Below the pieces are notes generated by a model. That model was given only the letters and a program-made list of their open reading frames with translations, did no database searches and had not been told where the DNA came from. Shown here piece by piece: positions 1 through 7,535 of a DNA stretch of 24,309 nt. The DNA comes from Nitrososphaerota archaeon (lineage in GTDB: Archaea; Thermoproteota; Nitrososphaeria; Nitrososphaerales; Gagatemarchaeaceae), in assembly GCA_005877185.1 (NCBI GenBank), contig VBPQ01000017.1, forward strand, positions 1 through 24,309. Direction: 5' to 3'. Positions within the stretch are counted from its first letter, which is position 1, and every line of letters begins with the position of its first letter. A program made the translations under genes and the position numbers.

Positions 1-873
1 CGCAAGGTTTGAGATGTAAAGCTTGTGTCCTAGAATGGCCACATTAGATGGGTTGTTCAAACTCTCCTTCGAGGTATCGAATGGGGCAGGCGCTGCTGCA
101 CCGGCGGGGTTGACGATCCAGATCGAGTTCGTAAACGGGGAGCAGACGTACAGATTACCCTTCTTATCGAAGGCGAGCCCATCTGGAGTGGGGACTCCCG
201 TTGCATACGTCGTGAGCGCCCCGGCTGTCCCGTCTTTGTTCACCTCAATCTTCACCACGGTGTTCTCCCCCACATTAGATACGAAGAGGGCAGTCCCTGC
301 GTCGTTGAACGCTATGTCGTTAGGGCCCAGCGTCAACCCGCCCACGGGTCCTGGCGCGAGGAGACCTCCTGAAGCAAAAGTAGAAACAATTCCTGACCGA
401 GTAACCTTCGAAACGCTACCGTCGAAGATGTTTGTCACGAACATGTTGCCGTGCTTGTCGATTGCCAGCCCGTTAGGACAAGTTAACTCGGTCGCTACGG
501 TCGAAACGACGCCTGTCTTCAGGTCTACTCGGACCACGGCTCCTGTTGCTGATGGAGCAAACGAGTTGCAGGCAACCGCGAAGAGGGTCTCGTCTTGGAT
601 GGCCACCTGCCCCACGATCGGAAAACCTGGGAGAGCGAATTGGCGGGTTATCTCTCCATCCATGTCGAAGGCGAGAATGGTTCCCTGGGTAGCGGAAAAA
701 TCCAGGGTACCGACGTAAAGACGGTCTTCTGATGCGGCAAGACCCTCCGCGAGAAGCCCCGCAGGGAGGTCTGCAACATGCCTCACGACCCCGACCTGTT
801 TGGCAGCTGTCATCGGCTGGGATAAAACGAGGAGGAGCGTGGCAATGGTCAGAACCGCGGCTTTAGCACGCAT
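1..873 (-). CDS. Secreted SMP-30/NHL-type beta-propeller protein (3' end cut by window edge)
   Basis: The minus strand is open from an ATG at 871-873 to the left edge (291 codons, no stop), so this is the N-terminal part of a larger protein. It begins with a clear signal peptide: basic start MRAK, a hydrophobic core of about 14 residues, and a possible cleavage near residue 23-25. The rest repeats propeller-like units with motifs such as CPNGLAIDKHGNMFVTN, GPNDIAFNDAG and TPDGLAFDKKGNLYV, typical of SMP-30/gluconolactonase or NHL-repeat six-bladed propellers. The family includes lactonases and binding scaffolds; the substrate here cannot be read. The protein is probably exported or surface-bound. 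It is transcribed away from the spherulin-like gene, and the 130 bp between them must hold both promoters. The family call is firm; enzymatic activity is not shown. Confidence 0.85.
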   Translation of the reverse strand, partial: MRAKAAVLTIATLLLVLSQPMTAAKQVGVVRHVADLPAGLLAEGLAASEDRLYVGTLDFSATQGTILAFDMDGEITRQFALPGFPIVGQVAIQDETLFAVACNSFAPSATGAVVRVDLKTGVVSTVATELTCPNGLAIDKHGNMFVTNIFDGSVSKVTRSGIVSTFASGGLLAPGPVGGLTLGPNDIAFNDAGTALFVSNVGENTVVKIEVNKDGTAGALTTYATGVPTPDGLAFDKKGNLYVCSPFTNSIWIVNPAGAAAPAPFDTSKESLNNPSNVAILGHKLYISNLA

Positions 874-1003
874 CGACTCCACCCCGAACTGTCGAAGATA
901 GATAAGGCTTCACGTCGAGGATACAAGATTCTCAACGTGGCCTGCCCCAAAGAGTAAAAAGCCGAGCGGAGCGGGGACCCATATCACTCTCGGGTTAGCT
1001 CCC

Positions 1004-1732
1004 GTGACTTCCCTCTCAAGACACTCGCGCTCATCGACCAGCCCCACGGGTGTGCTGATTCCGCTCTACACTCATCCAACAGACGATAGTTGGAGCGAGG
1101 TGGCTAAGGTGCACGCCTCCCATCCGTCGGTACCCATCATCGCGGTGATTAATCCATCCAACGGGCCCGGCGGCTCTCAGAACTCGAAGTACGTGACGGG
1201 CATAAGGAACCTTCAGAATGCGGGCGTCACCGTGCTAGGTTATTCCTATACCAAGTATGGACAGAGGAGCGGGTCCTCCGTCGAATTAGAAGTGAGCGCC
1301 TACAAGAGATGGTATGACGTAAACGGTATGATGTTTGATGGAATGTCGAACACTCAGGGGTTCGAAAGCTATTACTCTGCTCTCAACGGCCATTCGAAGT
1401 CCCTGGGGATGGCCTGCACCGTGGGCAACCCAGGGACGGTGGTGCCCGCCAGCTTCATAGGCACTCTCGACTGTTTGGTCATCTACGAGAACCCAGGCCT
1501 CCCGCCGATCGCCGGTCTTCAGAGGTACCGAGGTCATGGTGCTTCCAACTTTGCCTACATCTCCTACGGCGTTTCGAAGCTCGACACATCATTCGAGACA
1601 CTCAGCGCAGGGTACGTGAAATGGCTCTACGTCACTGACGCCGCCCTTCCGAACCCCTACGACAGGCTCCCCCCTTACTTCAGAGCGGAGGTGGCGACCT
1701 TGGACAGCCGTACTTCGAAGACCGCGTCATGA
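1004..1732 (+). CDS. Spherulation-specific family 4 (spherulin-4-like) protein
   Basis: This 242-aa protein matches the spherulin-4 family along its length: GVLIPLYTHP near residue 17, VPIIAVINPSNGPGG near 43-57, YVTGIRNLQNAGVTVLGYSYTKYG near 63-86, an RWYDVNGMMFDGMS segment near 102-115, and YISYG near 185. The family is a TIM-barrel group related to GH114-type endo-alpha-1,4-polygalactosaminidases, so a role in cleaving an amino-sugar polymer is possible but not shown. The only standard start in the open frame (open from 902) is GTG at 1004. It leaves a short polar N-terminus without a signal peptide, although homologues are often secreted, so the true start or an N-terminal signal may be lost. 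It is divergent from the secreted propeller. Confidence 0.8.
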   Translation: MTSLSRHSRSSTSPTGVLIPLYTHPTDDSWSEVAKVHASHPSVPIIAVINPSNGPGGSQNSKYVTGIRNLQNAGVTVLGYSYTKYGQRSGSSVELEVSAYKRWYDVNGMMFDGMSNTQGFESYYSALNGHSKSLGMACTVGNPGTVVPASFIGTLDCLVIYENPGLPPIAGLQRYRGHGASNFAYISYGVSKLDTSFETLSAGYVKWLYVTDAALPNPYDRLPPYFRAEVATLDSRTSKTAS

Positions 1733-1757
1733 GCTCCCCAGCCATCAGGACCGCACC

Positions 1758-1886
1758 CTAAAGCATCAGGGGAGACATCACCGGCTCGCTGAGCTTGAAC
1801 GGCGGGACGTAAGGGAGGCGACGGTTCCTATCGACCCGCTGACGATGCACCCTGGTTGCCAAGTCTTCATCGACGAGCGAAAACAC
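1758..1886 (-). CDS. Small ORF (42 aa), uncharacterised, downstream of the zinc protein
   Basis: A GTG at 1884-1886 opens a 42-aa frame ending at TAG 1758-1760. It overlaps the end of the zinc protein by 20 nt in another frame. The product begins FSLVDEDLATRVHRQ and ends LPYVPPFKLSEPVMSPLML, rich in Arg and Pro, with G/C-biased third positions like the neighbouring genes. No family is recognised. The overlap suggests translational coupling to the zinc protein, or alternatively that this is the frameshifted tail of a longer version of it. It may also be chance coding. Confidence 0.4.
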   Translation of the reverse strand: MFSLVDEDLATRVHRQRVDRNRRLPYVPPFKLSEPVMSPLML

Positions 1887-2070
1887 GAACGCCGTCTTCG
1901 GCTAGCTCGATCTTGCACTCGGGGCAGAGGGGCTTCTTGAAGACCATACCCATCCTCTTGGGACAGCAGTCCTCGCAGAAGATCTTCCAGCACTTGGGGC
2001 ACTGCCACGCGATGGGTTTGAAGAAACCTCCGACAGCTCTTCTGCAGCGAAAGCAGTAGGCGCGAACCAC
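1867..2070 (-). CDS. Small four-CxxC zinc-binding protein
   Basis: This 67-aa protein has four CxxC pairs: CFRC (residues 6-9), CPKC (24-27), CEDC (32-35) and CPEC (49-52). The pattern would bind two zinc ions, in a treble-clef or RING/zinc-ribbon-like fold. The middle segment (CPKCWKIFCEDCCPKRMG) and the basic C-terminus (RVFARR) suggest nucleic-acid or protein contact. GTG at 2068-2070 is the only start after an in-frame stop just upstream. A TATA-like box lies about 34 nt upstream on the minus strand, so the leader would be very short. No specific function is recognised; small zinc proteins of this type are common in archaea. Confidence 0.75.
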   Translation of the reverse strand: MVRAYCFRCRRAVGGFFKPIAWQCPKCWKIFCEDCCPKRMGMVFKKPLCPECKIELAEDGVRVFARR

Positions 2071-2100
2071 GAAAGCTCTGTCATCTTATTCCCACTTCCA

Positions 2101-2108
2101 ATATAACC
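2101..2108 (-). promoter_or_regulatory. TATA-like box of the zinc-protein gene
   Basis: The minus strand reads GGTTATAT here, centred about 34 nt before the GTG at 2070, which predicts a transcript with only a few leader bases. This spacing supports the chosen start. Confidence 0.5.
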
Positions 2109-2239
2109 TCCCACGCGTGGACTTTTACGCCTCGGGTCAATCCGTGCTACGATTCAATCAACCGAGCATTATTGAGGAGTTAGCAATCCCTGATTGGGCC
2201 CTTTCGCGTGAGCTGTCGAATGTACGGCCAACTCGGCGT

Positions 2240-2548
2240 TCAGCTGAGGAAGGACCTCATGACTCTTTCCTTCTCTCGGAACAGCTGCCTTGCAGCCACG
2301 TGATCTTGGAAGGCTTTCAGGTACTGCAATCCCTTTGGGGTTGCCTTGAAGGTCCTGCTCACCCTGTCGTCGGATAGAAGGCCGTTATCGATCAAAGATT
2401 TCAGATACTTGTTGAGCACGTCCAGGTTGAGACGCGAAGCATACATCAACCTCGTCTTTCTCTCCGGGGAGGCTGCGCTGACTATCAGAGCGGCAATCTC
2501 GTAGTAGTTTCGCCTCGTTCTTCCCTGACGCACAGGAATGCTTTGCAC
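2240..2548 (-). CDS. Winged-helix transcriptional regulator, HTH_45-like
   Basis: This 102-aa protein looks like an archaeal single-domain winged-helix regulator. It opens with RTRRNYYEIAALIVSAA, followed by a helix-turn-helix region (about 32-58, KTRLMYASRLNLDVLNKYL and SLIDNGLL), then a wing with ATPKGLQYL (69-77), the usual TPKG hairpin of this family. A C-terminal helix with basic residues (about 77-99) would dimerise. Such proteins bind promoter DNA; the target is unknown, but divergent or adjacent genes are the first candidates. The start is GTG 2546-2548; a second in-frame GTG lies five codons in. It is divergent from the membrane protein at 2861. Confidence 0.8.
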   Translation of the reverse strand: MQSIPVRQGRTRRNYYEIAALIVSAASPERKTRLMYASRLNLDVLNKYLKSLIDNGLLSDDRVSRTFKATPKGLQYLKAFQDHVAARQLFREKERVMRSFLS

Positions 2549-2860
2549 CGCTCCACACCTCGAAAGGCACTAGCATTTCGAGTTAGATTACCATTCTTGC
2601 CGTTATTGATAATTCTCCGCTTTGGTAGTAAGGAAAAAACCAAAAGGTCAACCATACTATCGGCCTGGTTATTCCATACCTACAGAACGGGGCTCCTTCA
2701 GCCCCGAGTTACTTCGCGTAGTGGATCTCCAAGAAATAGAATGCGGGGCTCCGACGAACCTACCATACATCTGGGCGGATTTCGGGTCGGCTCACAGCCA
2801 GAGAGGACGAAGAGAATCCCTCCTACAGCGGCCATGGGATGTGCGGAATCGGGAGGCGGG
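2549..2860. other. Intergenic region between divergent genes, with one short hairpin
   Basis: About 310 bases between the HTH_45 gene and the membrane protein. A long plus-strand frame runs through it, but its translation is basic, low-complexity and unlike protein, so I do not call it. A perfect 7-bp inverted repeat with a 5-nt loop (CGGGGCT / AGCCCCG) lies at 2688-2706. The core CGGGGCTCC recurs near 2741. No tRNA or other RNA gene is recognised. Confidence 0.4.
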
Positions 2861-3274
2861 ATGCTGGGAAAGAGGGTCAACAGGAAGAATCTCTTTCTGG
2901 TCTTGATAGCCTTCTCGATCTTCGACGTGGCTACGTTCCTCATCGGGGTTCAGAGTTCTCCAGTCTCCGCAGCACCTTCAAACGCGCCGCTGTACCTCAA
3001 CTTCACTGTCTTCATCGGCGCGAACTCACACTTTCGAGTCGGGATAGTGGACCTACTGCTTCTGACAGCTGTCTCTGCTTTCTACCTCGCGAGAGGGTCG
3101 TCTTCGAGAGCGTTTCTCCTCCTCCCCACAATCTCCCTCCTCCTGCCTCTGGCGTACGTTTTTGCCACCAGCATCACGGGAGGGCTGCCCCTAATCCCGT
3201 TCATCACCTTTGTCACTCTAGTCTGGTCAGCGACCTTCGGGAGAGGGAAGGAGGGTCTGGCGATCTCGGCGTGA
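2861..3274 (+). CDS. Four-helix integral membrane protein, unknown function
   Basis: I place the start at ATG 2861, directly after a purine-rich GGGAGGCGGG that can serve as ribosome-binding site; the frame is open upstream but that part is not protein-like. The 137-aa product begins MLGKRVNRKN and has about four hydrophobic segments: residues 10-28, 60-76, 84-103 and 107-125, ending with a short polar tail. The loop around residue 30-48 (SSPVSAAPSNAP) is probably extracytoplasmic. No family is recognised. It is 11 nt upstream of the alpha/beta hydrolase pseudogene and probably co-transcribed with it. Confidence 0.6.
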   Translation: MLGKRVNRKNLFLVLIAFSIFDVATFLIGVQSSPVSAAPSNAPLYLNFTVFIGANSHFRVGIVDLLLLTAVSAFYLARGSSSRAFLLLPTISLLLPLAYVFATSITGGLPLIPFITFVTLVWSATFGRGKEGLAISA

Positions 3275-3285
3275 TGTGAGAAGCC

Positions 3286-4145
3286 ATGTCGAGCCTCGAG
3301 GTCAACGGAGTAGCCCTCTTCCACGCTGAAAAGGGGCTGGCGAGCCGGTCGTCTTCGTCCACGGCATTCCCACTGATTATCGCGCATGGGATTCGCAGTT
3401 GGATTCTTTCTCCGAACACTATCGAGCGTTATCCTACAGTCGCCGGTGCGCGTACCCAAACGCCAGAAAGGGTGACCTCCTGGACAGCACCGTTGAGAAC
3501 AACGCTGCAGACCTCGTGGGACTGCTGGAGAGACTTCGAGCCACGCCAGCTCACATCGTCGGACACTCCTACGGCGGATTCATCGCGCTCTTCGTCGCCG
3601 CACATCATCCGGAGATGGTTCGGTCGCTAGTCCTCGTCGAGCCAGCGGTCTCAACCCTTCTCGTGAGGAATCCCAAGAACATCTTCGAGTTCCTCGTCCT
3701 GCTCTTGAGGAGCCCCTAGGTTGCGCTTTCCGCAGCGAGATACGTGCGAAAGGGAAACAACCCCGCATTCAAGGCACTCGAGAGAGGCGACCTCCCTGCG
3801 GCCGTCAAGCACAAGCTCGACGCCATAGAAGACAAGGACGTTCTCCTCGACAAACTGCCCGCCAAGACCAGGGCGATGATGATTGACGACGCGAGGACGG
3901 TGGGAGAGCTGAGAACCCGTTTCCCCGTCTTCACGCGCGACGACTTGAGGAGAATGCGAACTCCCTCCCTCCTGATAAACGGAGAGAGCAGTGCGCTTGT
4001 TCTTCGCAGGATTGAGGAGATACTCGCGGATTCCATCCCCAACGCTGAAATGGCCAAGATCTCGGGGGCGGGGCACTTCCCTCACCTAGACAAGGCAGAG
4101 GAGTTCAACGCGAGTGTCCTCGGATTCGTGCGACGCCACAGCTGA
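3286..4145 (+). pseudogene. Alpha/beta hydrolase pseudogene (frameshift and internal TAG)
   Basis: The three frames together spell a nearly full-length alpha/beta hydrolase of about 286 residues. The first frame gives MSSLEVNGVALFHAEKG. One base missing in the G run at 3333-3336 shifts the frame, and the protein continues as GEPVVFVHGIPTDYRAW (oxyanion-hole HG), then IVGHSYGGFIAL (nucleophile Ser in GxSxG). A TAG at 3717-3719 then interrupts the same frame; beyond it VALSAARYVRKG follows without a gap, and the end carries ISGAGHFPHLDKAEEF with the catalytic His. Two independent lesions make a real pseudogene likely, although a single-base sequencing error could explain the first. The family has esterases, epoxide hydrolases and others; the substrate cannot be read. 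Confidence 0.8.
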
Positions 4146-4416
4146 GACCTATACGAAAGCGACGGGATGTAAATGTCCTCAGGCGACTAGCTCGTCGAGG
4201 CCGCAGAATCAGAAACAGGGAGGCTTCATCCACCCATGGGGGCTTATTAGAGCACCCGAAATCATTCAAGGGATAAAGCGACGCACTGAGTCCCATTCGA
4301 CGCCTACCCCGGAAGCACCTCCCCGCGAACCCGAACCTCTCTCATTCCTCCCGGATCCACGCGTGCCCCTGGGTAGAGCCGCTGACGCGCCCCGCCCCCG
4401 GCAGCTCCTCCCCGAG

Positions 4417-4500
4417 ATGAAAATCTGCGAACTTCACGATTCATTCTACTTCTTCAGATGCTCCTTCTGCAAGGACGAGGCCCTGGCTGGCTGGAGGTAG
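4417..4500 (+). CDS. Possible 27-aa zinc-knuckle micro-ORF
   Basis: From ATG 4417 the product starts MKICELHDSFYFFRCSFCKD and ends in ALAGWR. It has a C-x2-H-x7-C-x2-C ligand pattern (C4, H7, C15, C18), suitable for one zinc ion. No promoter or ribosome-binding site clearly belongs to this start, so it could be the end of a degenerated longer gene. Function unknown. Confidence 0.25.
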   Translation: MKICELHDSFYFFRCSFCKDEALAGWR

Positions 4501-4662
4501 GCCACCCTGACCGGCTGAACAGCTACCGGAGCGTGAATACAGTCGGATTTCATTGAGCATCCCGTCAGTCGGGAAACCGCGCTCCCACTCAGAGCAGCCG
4601 CGACCGAAGCCGGTCACAGGAAGGTCTCCGGCCTCCTCCTCCGTCGTAGAACTCCCAAACGA

Positions 4663-4668
4663 TTTTAT
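4663..4668 (+). promoter_or_regulatory. TATA-like box before the cyclase fragment
   Basis: The sequence TTTTAT sits about 37 nt before the in-frame TTG at 4703, which would give a short leader. This is why I prefer TTG 4703 over the upstream TTG at 4553. Confidence 0.35.
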
Positions 4669-4702
4669 CGGGTTACGCGAGAGTCAGGAGAGTGACCGGA
4701 CA

Positions 4703-4954
4703 TTGGAAGCCGAGCGCAGACTAGCCGCGATAATGTTCACAGACTTGGTCGGTTACACCTCGATGGCCCAGAGGAACGAGTCGCTCGCGCTCGAACTCCT
4801 CGAGAGGCACAGCACTCTTCTCAGGTCGGTTGTGGAGCAGCACCGGGGCCGCGAGGTAAAGACCGTAGGCGACGCGTTTCTCCTAGAATTCGAGAGCGCC
4901 CTCGAGACGATGGGAGAACGACAAGTCTCCGCTTCTTCGTCTGCGACAAGGTGA
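4703..4954 (+). pseudogene. Truncated class III adenylate/guanylate cyclase catalytic domain
   Basis: The 83-residue product starts LEAERRLAAIMFTDLVGYTSM, the typical beginning of a class III cyclase domain. The first metal-binding Asp is in FTDLVGYT, and the second lies in KTVGDAFLLEF near residue 57. Similarity stops after FESALE; the remaining residues (TMGERQVSASSSATR) match nothing and a stop follows. A functional domain needs about 170-190 residues with the purine-specifying and transition-state residues in the missing half, so this cannot be a complete cyclase. It looks like a 3'-truncated remnant; the S53 protease promoter begins right behind it. Confidence 0.7.
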
Positions 4955-4956
4955 GT

Positions 4957-4983
4957 CCTTATTCGGCGCAAGGATAAATAAGG
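4957..4983. promoter_or_regulatory. Inverted repeat spanning the S53 protease promoter, with TATA box
   Basis: CCTTATT (4957-4963) and AATAAGG (4977-4983) form a perfect 7-bp inverted repeat with a 13-nt spacer. The TATA box ATAAATA (4974-4980) overlaps the right arm. The box is about 30 nt (centre to A of ATG) before ATG 5007, predicting a leaderless transcript. A regulator binding the repeat would block TBP, but this is inference. Confidence 0.45.
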
Positions 4984-5006
4984 CAAATGGACAGATTCAG
5001 TCGAAT

Positions 5007-6500
5007 ATGGAATCGAAAAAGTTCTCGATTCTTCTGATTCTCATACCACTACTTTCCACTTCTTCAATCGTTCCCTCTCGAGTCACTCTCAGGATAAACA
5101 GGTCGGTGTCCGTGCCGTCATCGAATCAAGGGGCCCTACAGTTCGTTCCGCTGATCCAGGTCTCCCCTGACGACAACAGCACCCTTGTGTCGACTCCCGC
5201 CTCCTGCACGAGTCCGCCTCCCGTCCACACCTCGGTTTCTTTTCATTGCTACACGCCGTCTGACATCACTGATGCGTATGGCGTTACGGAGCTCCATGCT
5301 TCTGGAATAACAGGAGCGGGCCAGACGATCGTGATAGTTGATTCATACGGGAGCCCGACTGCGCTGCACGACTTGCAGTTCTTCAGCACTACATTCGGGC
5401 TCCCCGCGCCAGACCTCACTATCGTCAATCCAACAGGTACTCCGGCCTTCAGTAATGCGCAGCTGGGCATACAGTTGGGTTGGGGGGAGGAGACGAGCCT
5501 AGACCTGCAGTGGGCACACGCGATCGCACCTGACGCGAAGCTGGTCCTAATCGAGGCTAACCCGGCAGAAACGGAAGGAGTGCAGGGCTTTCCAAGCATC
5601 TTCGCCGGGGAGCAGTACGCCGTCACCCATTACCCGGGTTCGGTGATGAGCCAGAGCTTCGCGGTTACTGAGCAATCTTTCTGCGGCGGCTCCGTGCTGG
5701 CAACTACTTGTGCCGCGTCTATCAATCAGATCGCCCACTTCGAACGGGTCTACCAGCAGGCAGTGACCAACCACGTCACAGTCCTTGGCTCGAGCGGCGA
5801 CTCAGGAACAGCGAACGTCGAGTTTGGAGCGGGCGTCCATTTCGCCCCGAACATCCCATTCCCGACGGTCAACTGGCCGTCGTCTGATCCTCTGGTGACC
5901 TCGGCGGGTGGTACATGGTTACAGTTCGGCTGGACCTGGAACCCCGCTAATCCTACCGACCTGAGCTACACGACAACCCCAGGTAGGCGCACCGAGGTCG
6001 TCTGGAATGAGCCGTTTCTCCCAGCCGCAACCGGCGGAGGGAGGAGTGCCCAGTTCAGCACACCCAGCTTCCAGAGCGGCATATCATCCAGCACCCTCCA
6101 GGGCGCGAGGGGTTTGCCTGACCTTTCTTGGAACGCGGCTGTGGACGGCGGCGTCCTGGTGTATACCAGCTTCCCAGGCGTTCGTGTGGGATGGCACATC
6201 ATCGGAGGTACAAGCGCCTCATCCCCTCAACTCGCTGGACTAATCGCACTCGCTAACCAAGAGCGGCATTCACTCGGCAAGCAGAGCATAGGCTACCTCA
6301 ACCCTGTGCTCTATACTCTCCCATCGGGCGACTTTAACGATATTGTGCCGCAGACCTTCAACGGCATTACTATCGGAGACAACGCGCTCTTCGAATCGGG
6401 CATTCCCGGCATGCCCACGACGGCAGGATGGGACCTGACAACAGGGTTTGGCAGCCCGATTGCCGGCAGTTTCGTCTCGGACCTCGCGGCTAAACCCTGA
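5007..6500 (+). CDS. Secreted S53 (sedolisin/kumamolisin) serine-carboxyl peptidase
   Basis: This 497-aa protein carries all S53 active-site elements: Glu162 and Asp166 in WGEETSLDLQWAHAIAP (the E-x3-D signature), oxyanion Asp265 in GSSGDSG, and nucleophile Ser403 in GGTSASSPQLAG. The calcium site is shown by GDFNDIV (441-447) and AGWDLTTGFGSP (473-484). An N-terminal signal peptide (ESKKF then a hydrophobic core to about residue 20) predicts export. Sedolisins are endopeptidases usually active at acid pH, used to digest external protein. The catalytic domain starts near residue 83 (TPSDITDAYG), so the usual long pro-kumamolisin activation domain (roughly 140 residues or more) is absent or replaced by about 60 residues. 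ATG 5007 fits the leaderless promoter. Cys residues (68, 81, 226, 235) may form disulfides. Confidence 0.95.
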   Translation: MESKKFSILLILIPLLSTSSIVPSRVTLRINRSVSVPSSNQGALQFVPLIQVSPDDNSTLVSTPASCTSPPPVHTSVSFHCYTPSDITDAYGVTELHASGITGAGQTIVIVDSYGSPTALHDLQFFSTTFGLPAPDLTIVNPTGTPAFSNAQLGIQLGWGEETSLDLQWAHAIAPDAKLVLIEANPAETEGVQGFPSIFAGEQYAVTHYPGSVMSQSFAVTEQSFCGGSVLATTCAASINQIAHFERVYQQAVTNHVTVLGSSGDSGTANVEFGAGVHFAPNIPFPTVNWPSSDPLVTSAGGTWLQFGWTWNPANPTDLSYTTTPGRRTEVVWNEPFLPAATGGGRSAQFSTPSFQSGISSSTLQGARGLPDLSWNAAVDGGVLVYTSFPGVRVGWHIIGGTSASSPQLAGLIALANQERHSLGKQSIGYLNPVLYTLPSGDFNDIVPQTFNGITIGDNALFESGIPGMPTTAGWDLTTGFGSPIAGSFVSDLAAKP

Positions 6501-6816
6501 GCACAATACTGGGGCGTGGATAGGCCTAACCCCGGGTTTCCCTTTTTTGTGAACTCGATTGAGTTGGATTTCAGCCGCTTCCACGCAACCGAAGATGGAC
6601 GAATACTGTTATGAGGAAGCCGAGTCGTCAACTCGTCGTAGGGCCCGCTATTGGTTGGATCTGGACGCCTACCGTCCTTGCTGCTACGCTCATGGTTCGT
6701 TGAGAGGCTCGCTCTCCTCGTACTGGGAAGGAAGATATCCCTTCCATCTCTCCCATCTGAATTGGAGGCGCAGACTGAAATTCACGAATCGTCCCGGTGA
6801 GTGGGCCAGTGGCATT
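6501..6816. other. Intergenic region after the protease
   Basis: About 315 bases holding the oligo-T run above. A plus-strand frame is open from 6559, but its translation up to 6816 is Cys/Arg/Tyr-rich and not protein-like. Nothing else is recognised. Confidence 0.35.
6543..6548 (+). terminator. Oligo-T terminator after the S53 protease
   Basis: A run of six T lies 43 nt after the protease stop codon and follows a C-rich stretch. Oligo-T in the non-template strand is the usual archaeal termination signal. Confidence 0.45.
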
Positions 6817-7365
6817 TTGAAGAGAGCGATTCCCGTCTTGAGCATCCTTCTCCTGCTCACCCTCGGTCTCGCCGCCTGGACCCTAGAGTCACCTCCGATA
6901 CTCTCGATTCAGTCGGCTGATGCGCTGAGAAATTCCATCTTTTCGAGCGCCAGGAATGTCGTGACCCGCAGCATAACCGACGGTGCGGGCAGCTATCTAC
7001 TCGCTTTTGGGTTTGATTTTCCTGACGTCGCGTTGCCGATGGGATCGAGAATTCAGTTCCGAATTTACGCCGCCCTCCTCGCCCAGCATATCGCCTCTCC
7101 CTTCGCGAGGGGGATTTCGTTGAGCCTGGACGGACTCTCCCTCTTCATCGATAACGCGGAAGACAGCGCGGTGAAAGTCGTCACACAGACAGGATCCAAT
7201 CTCGTAACCTACGAATTGCAGTCTCCGAACACGAATCTGACTCTCGGTCTCCACAAGCTTTTCGTTCATCTTGTCTTTTCCACCATCGACGTCAACTATA
7301 TCGGATACTCACGGGGTTCTTCAGGTATCGTGCCGCTCAGCGGCAACCTTACGATAAGCCAATAA
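6817..7365 (+). CDS. Exported or membrane-anchored protein, unknown function
   Basis: I start at TTG 6817, which gives MKRAIPVLSILLLLTLGLAA, a classic signal peptide or N-terminal anchor; the open frame extends upstream to 6559 but that part is unlike protein. The 182-aa product has an ordered exterior domain of beta character: LAFGFDFPDVALPMGSRIQF, GISLSLDGLSLFIDN, NLVTYELQSPNTNLTLGLHK and a Ser/Gly-rich end. No catalytic motif is visible and I recognise no family. No membrane segment follows the N-terminal one. It may be a periplasmic-like binding or surface protein. Confidence 0.55.
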   Translation: MKRAIPVLSILLLLTLGLAAWTLESPPILSIQSADALRNSIFSSARNVVTRSITDGAGSYLLAFGFDFPDVALPMGSRIQFRIYAALLAQHIASPFARGISLSLDGLSLFIDNAEDSAVKVVTQTGSNLVTYELQSPNTNLTLGLHKLFVHLVFSTIDVNYIGYSRGSSGIVPLSGNLTISQ

Positions 7366-7378
7366 GTGAATCGAGAAC

Positions 7379-7468
7379 ATGGGGGTCCTCGATGGTACGA
7401 CGTCGCGTAGGATCAGCCCTTGTCTCGACTGCTCGCAAGCGATAGATTGTTCTAGATGTACTGCTTGA
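7379..7468 (+). CDS. Possible 29-aa double-CxxC micro-ORF
   Basis: From ATG 7379 the 29-residue product ends RISPCLDCSQAIDCSRCTA, placing two CxxC pairs (C15/C18 and C24/C27) five residues apart, a spacing that could hold one metal ion. No convincing promoter was found; only a weak CGATAAG lies at the right distance. It follows the exported protein by 13 nt, so it could be read from the same transcript. Chance coding is possible. Confidence 0.25.
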   Translation: MGVLDGTTSRRISPCLDCSQAIDCSRCTA

Positions 7469-7535
7469 CTGTCTGGTAGAAAGAATCCTAAGCAAGATAA
7501 GCGATGCGCGACTTCTAAATCCCGATGGGAAAGTG

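Larger units (their letters stand above)
4146..4702. other. Gene-poor stretch between hydrolase pseudogene and cyclase fragment
   Basis: About 550 bases. A plus-strand frame is open through 4114-4500, but most of its translation is proline-rich and not protein-like; only its last 27 codons look structured and are listed separately. A TATA-like CTTATTA occurs near 4243 with no convincing gene at the expected distance. The rest shows nothing recognisable. Confidence 0.4.

Noticed and set aside
23..718. 231-codon plus-strand frame at the left edge
   Set aside because: It is the antisense of the secreted propeller gene, whose minus-strand frame is open over 873 bases, starts with a signal peptide and shows clear repeats.
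2680..2760. Possible tRNA or structured RNA around the CGGGGCT hairpin
   Set aside because: Only one short stem; no acceptor/anticodon/T-arm arrangement could be formed.
2543..2860. N-terminal extension of the membrane protein before ATG 2861
   Set aside because: The translation is basic and patternless, crosses the divergent promoter region, and the ribosome-binding site lies directly before 2861.
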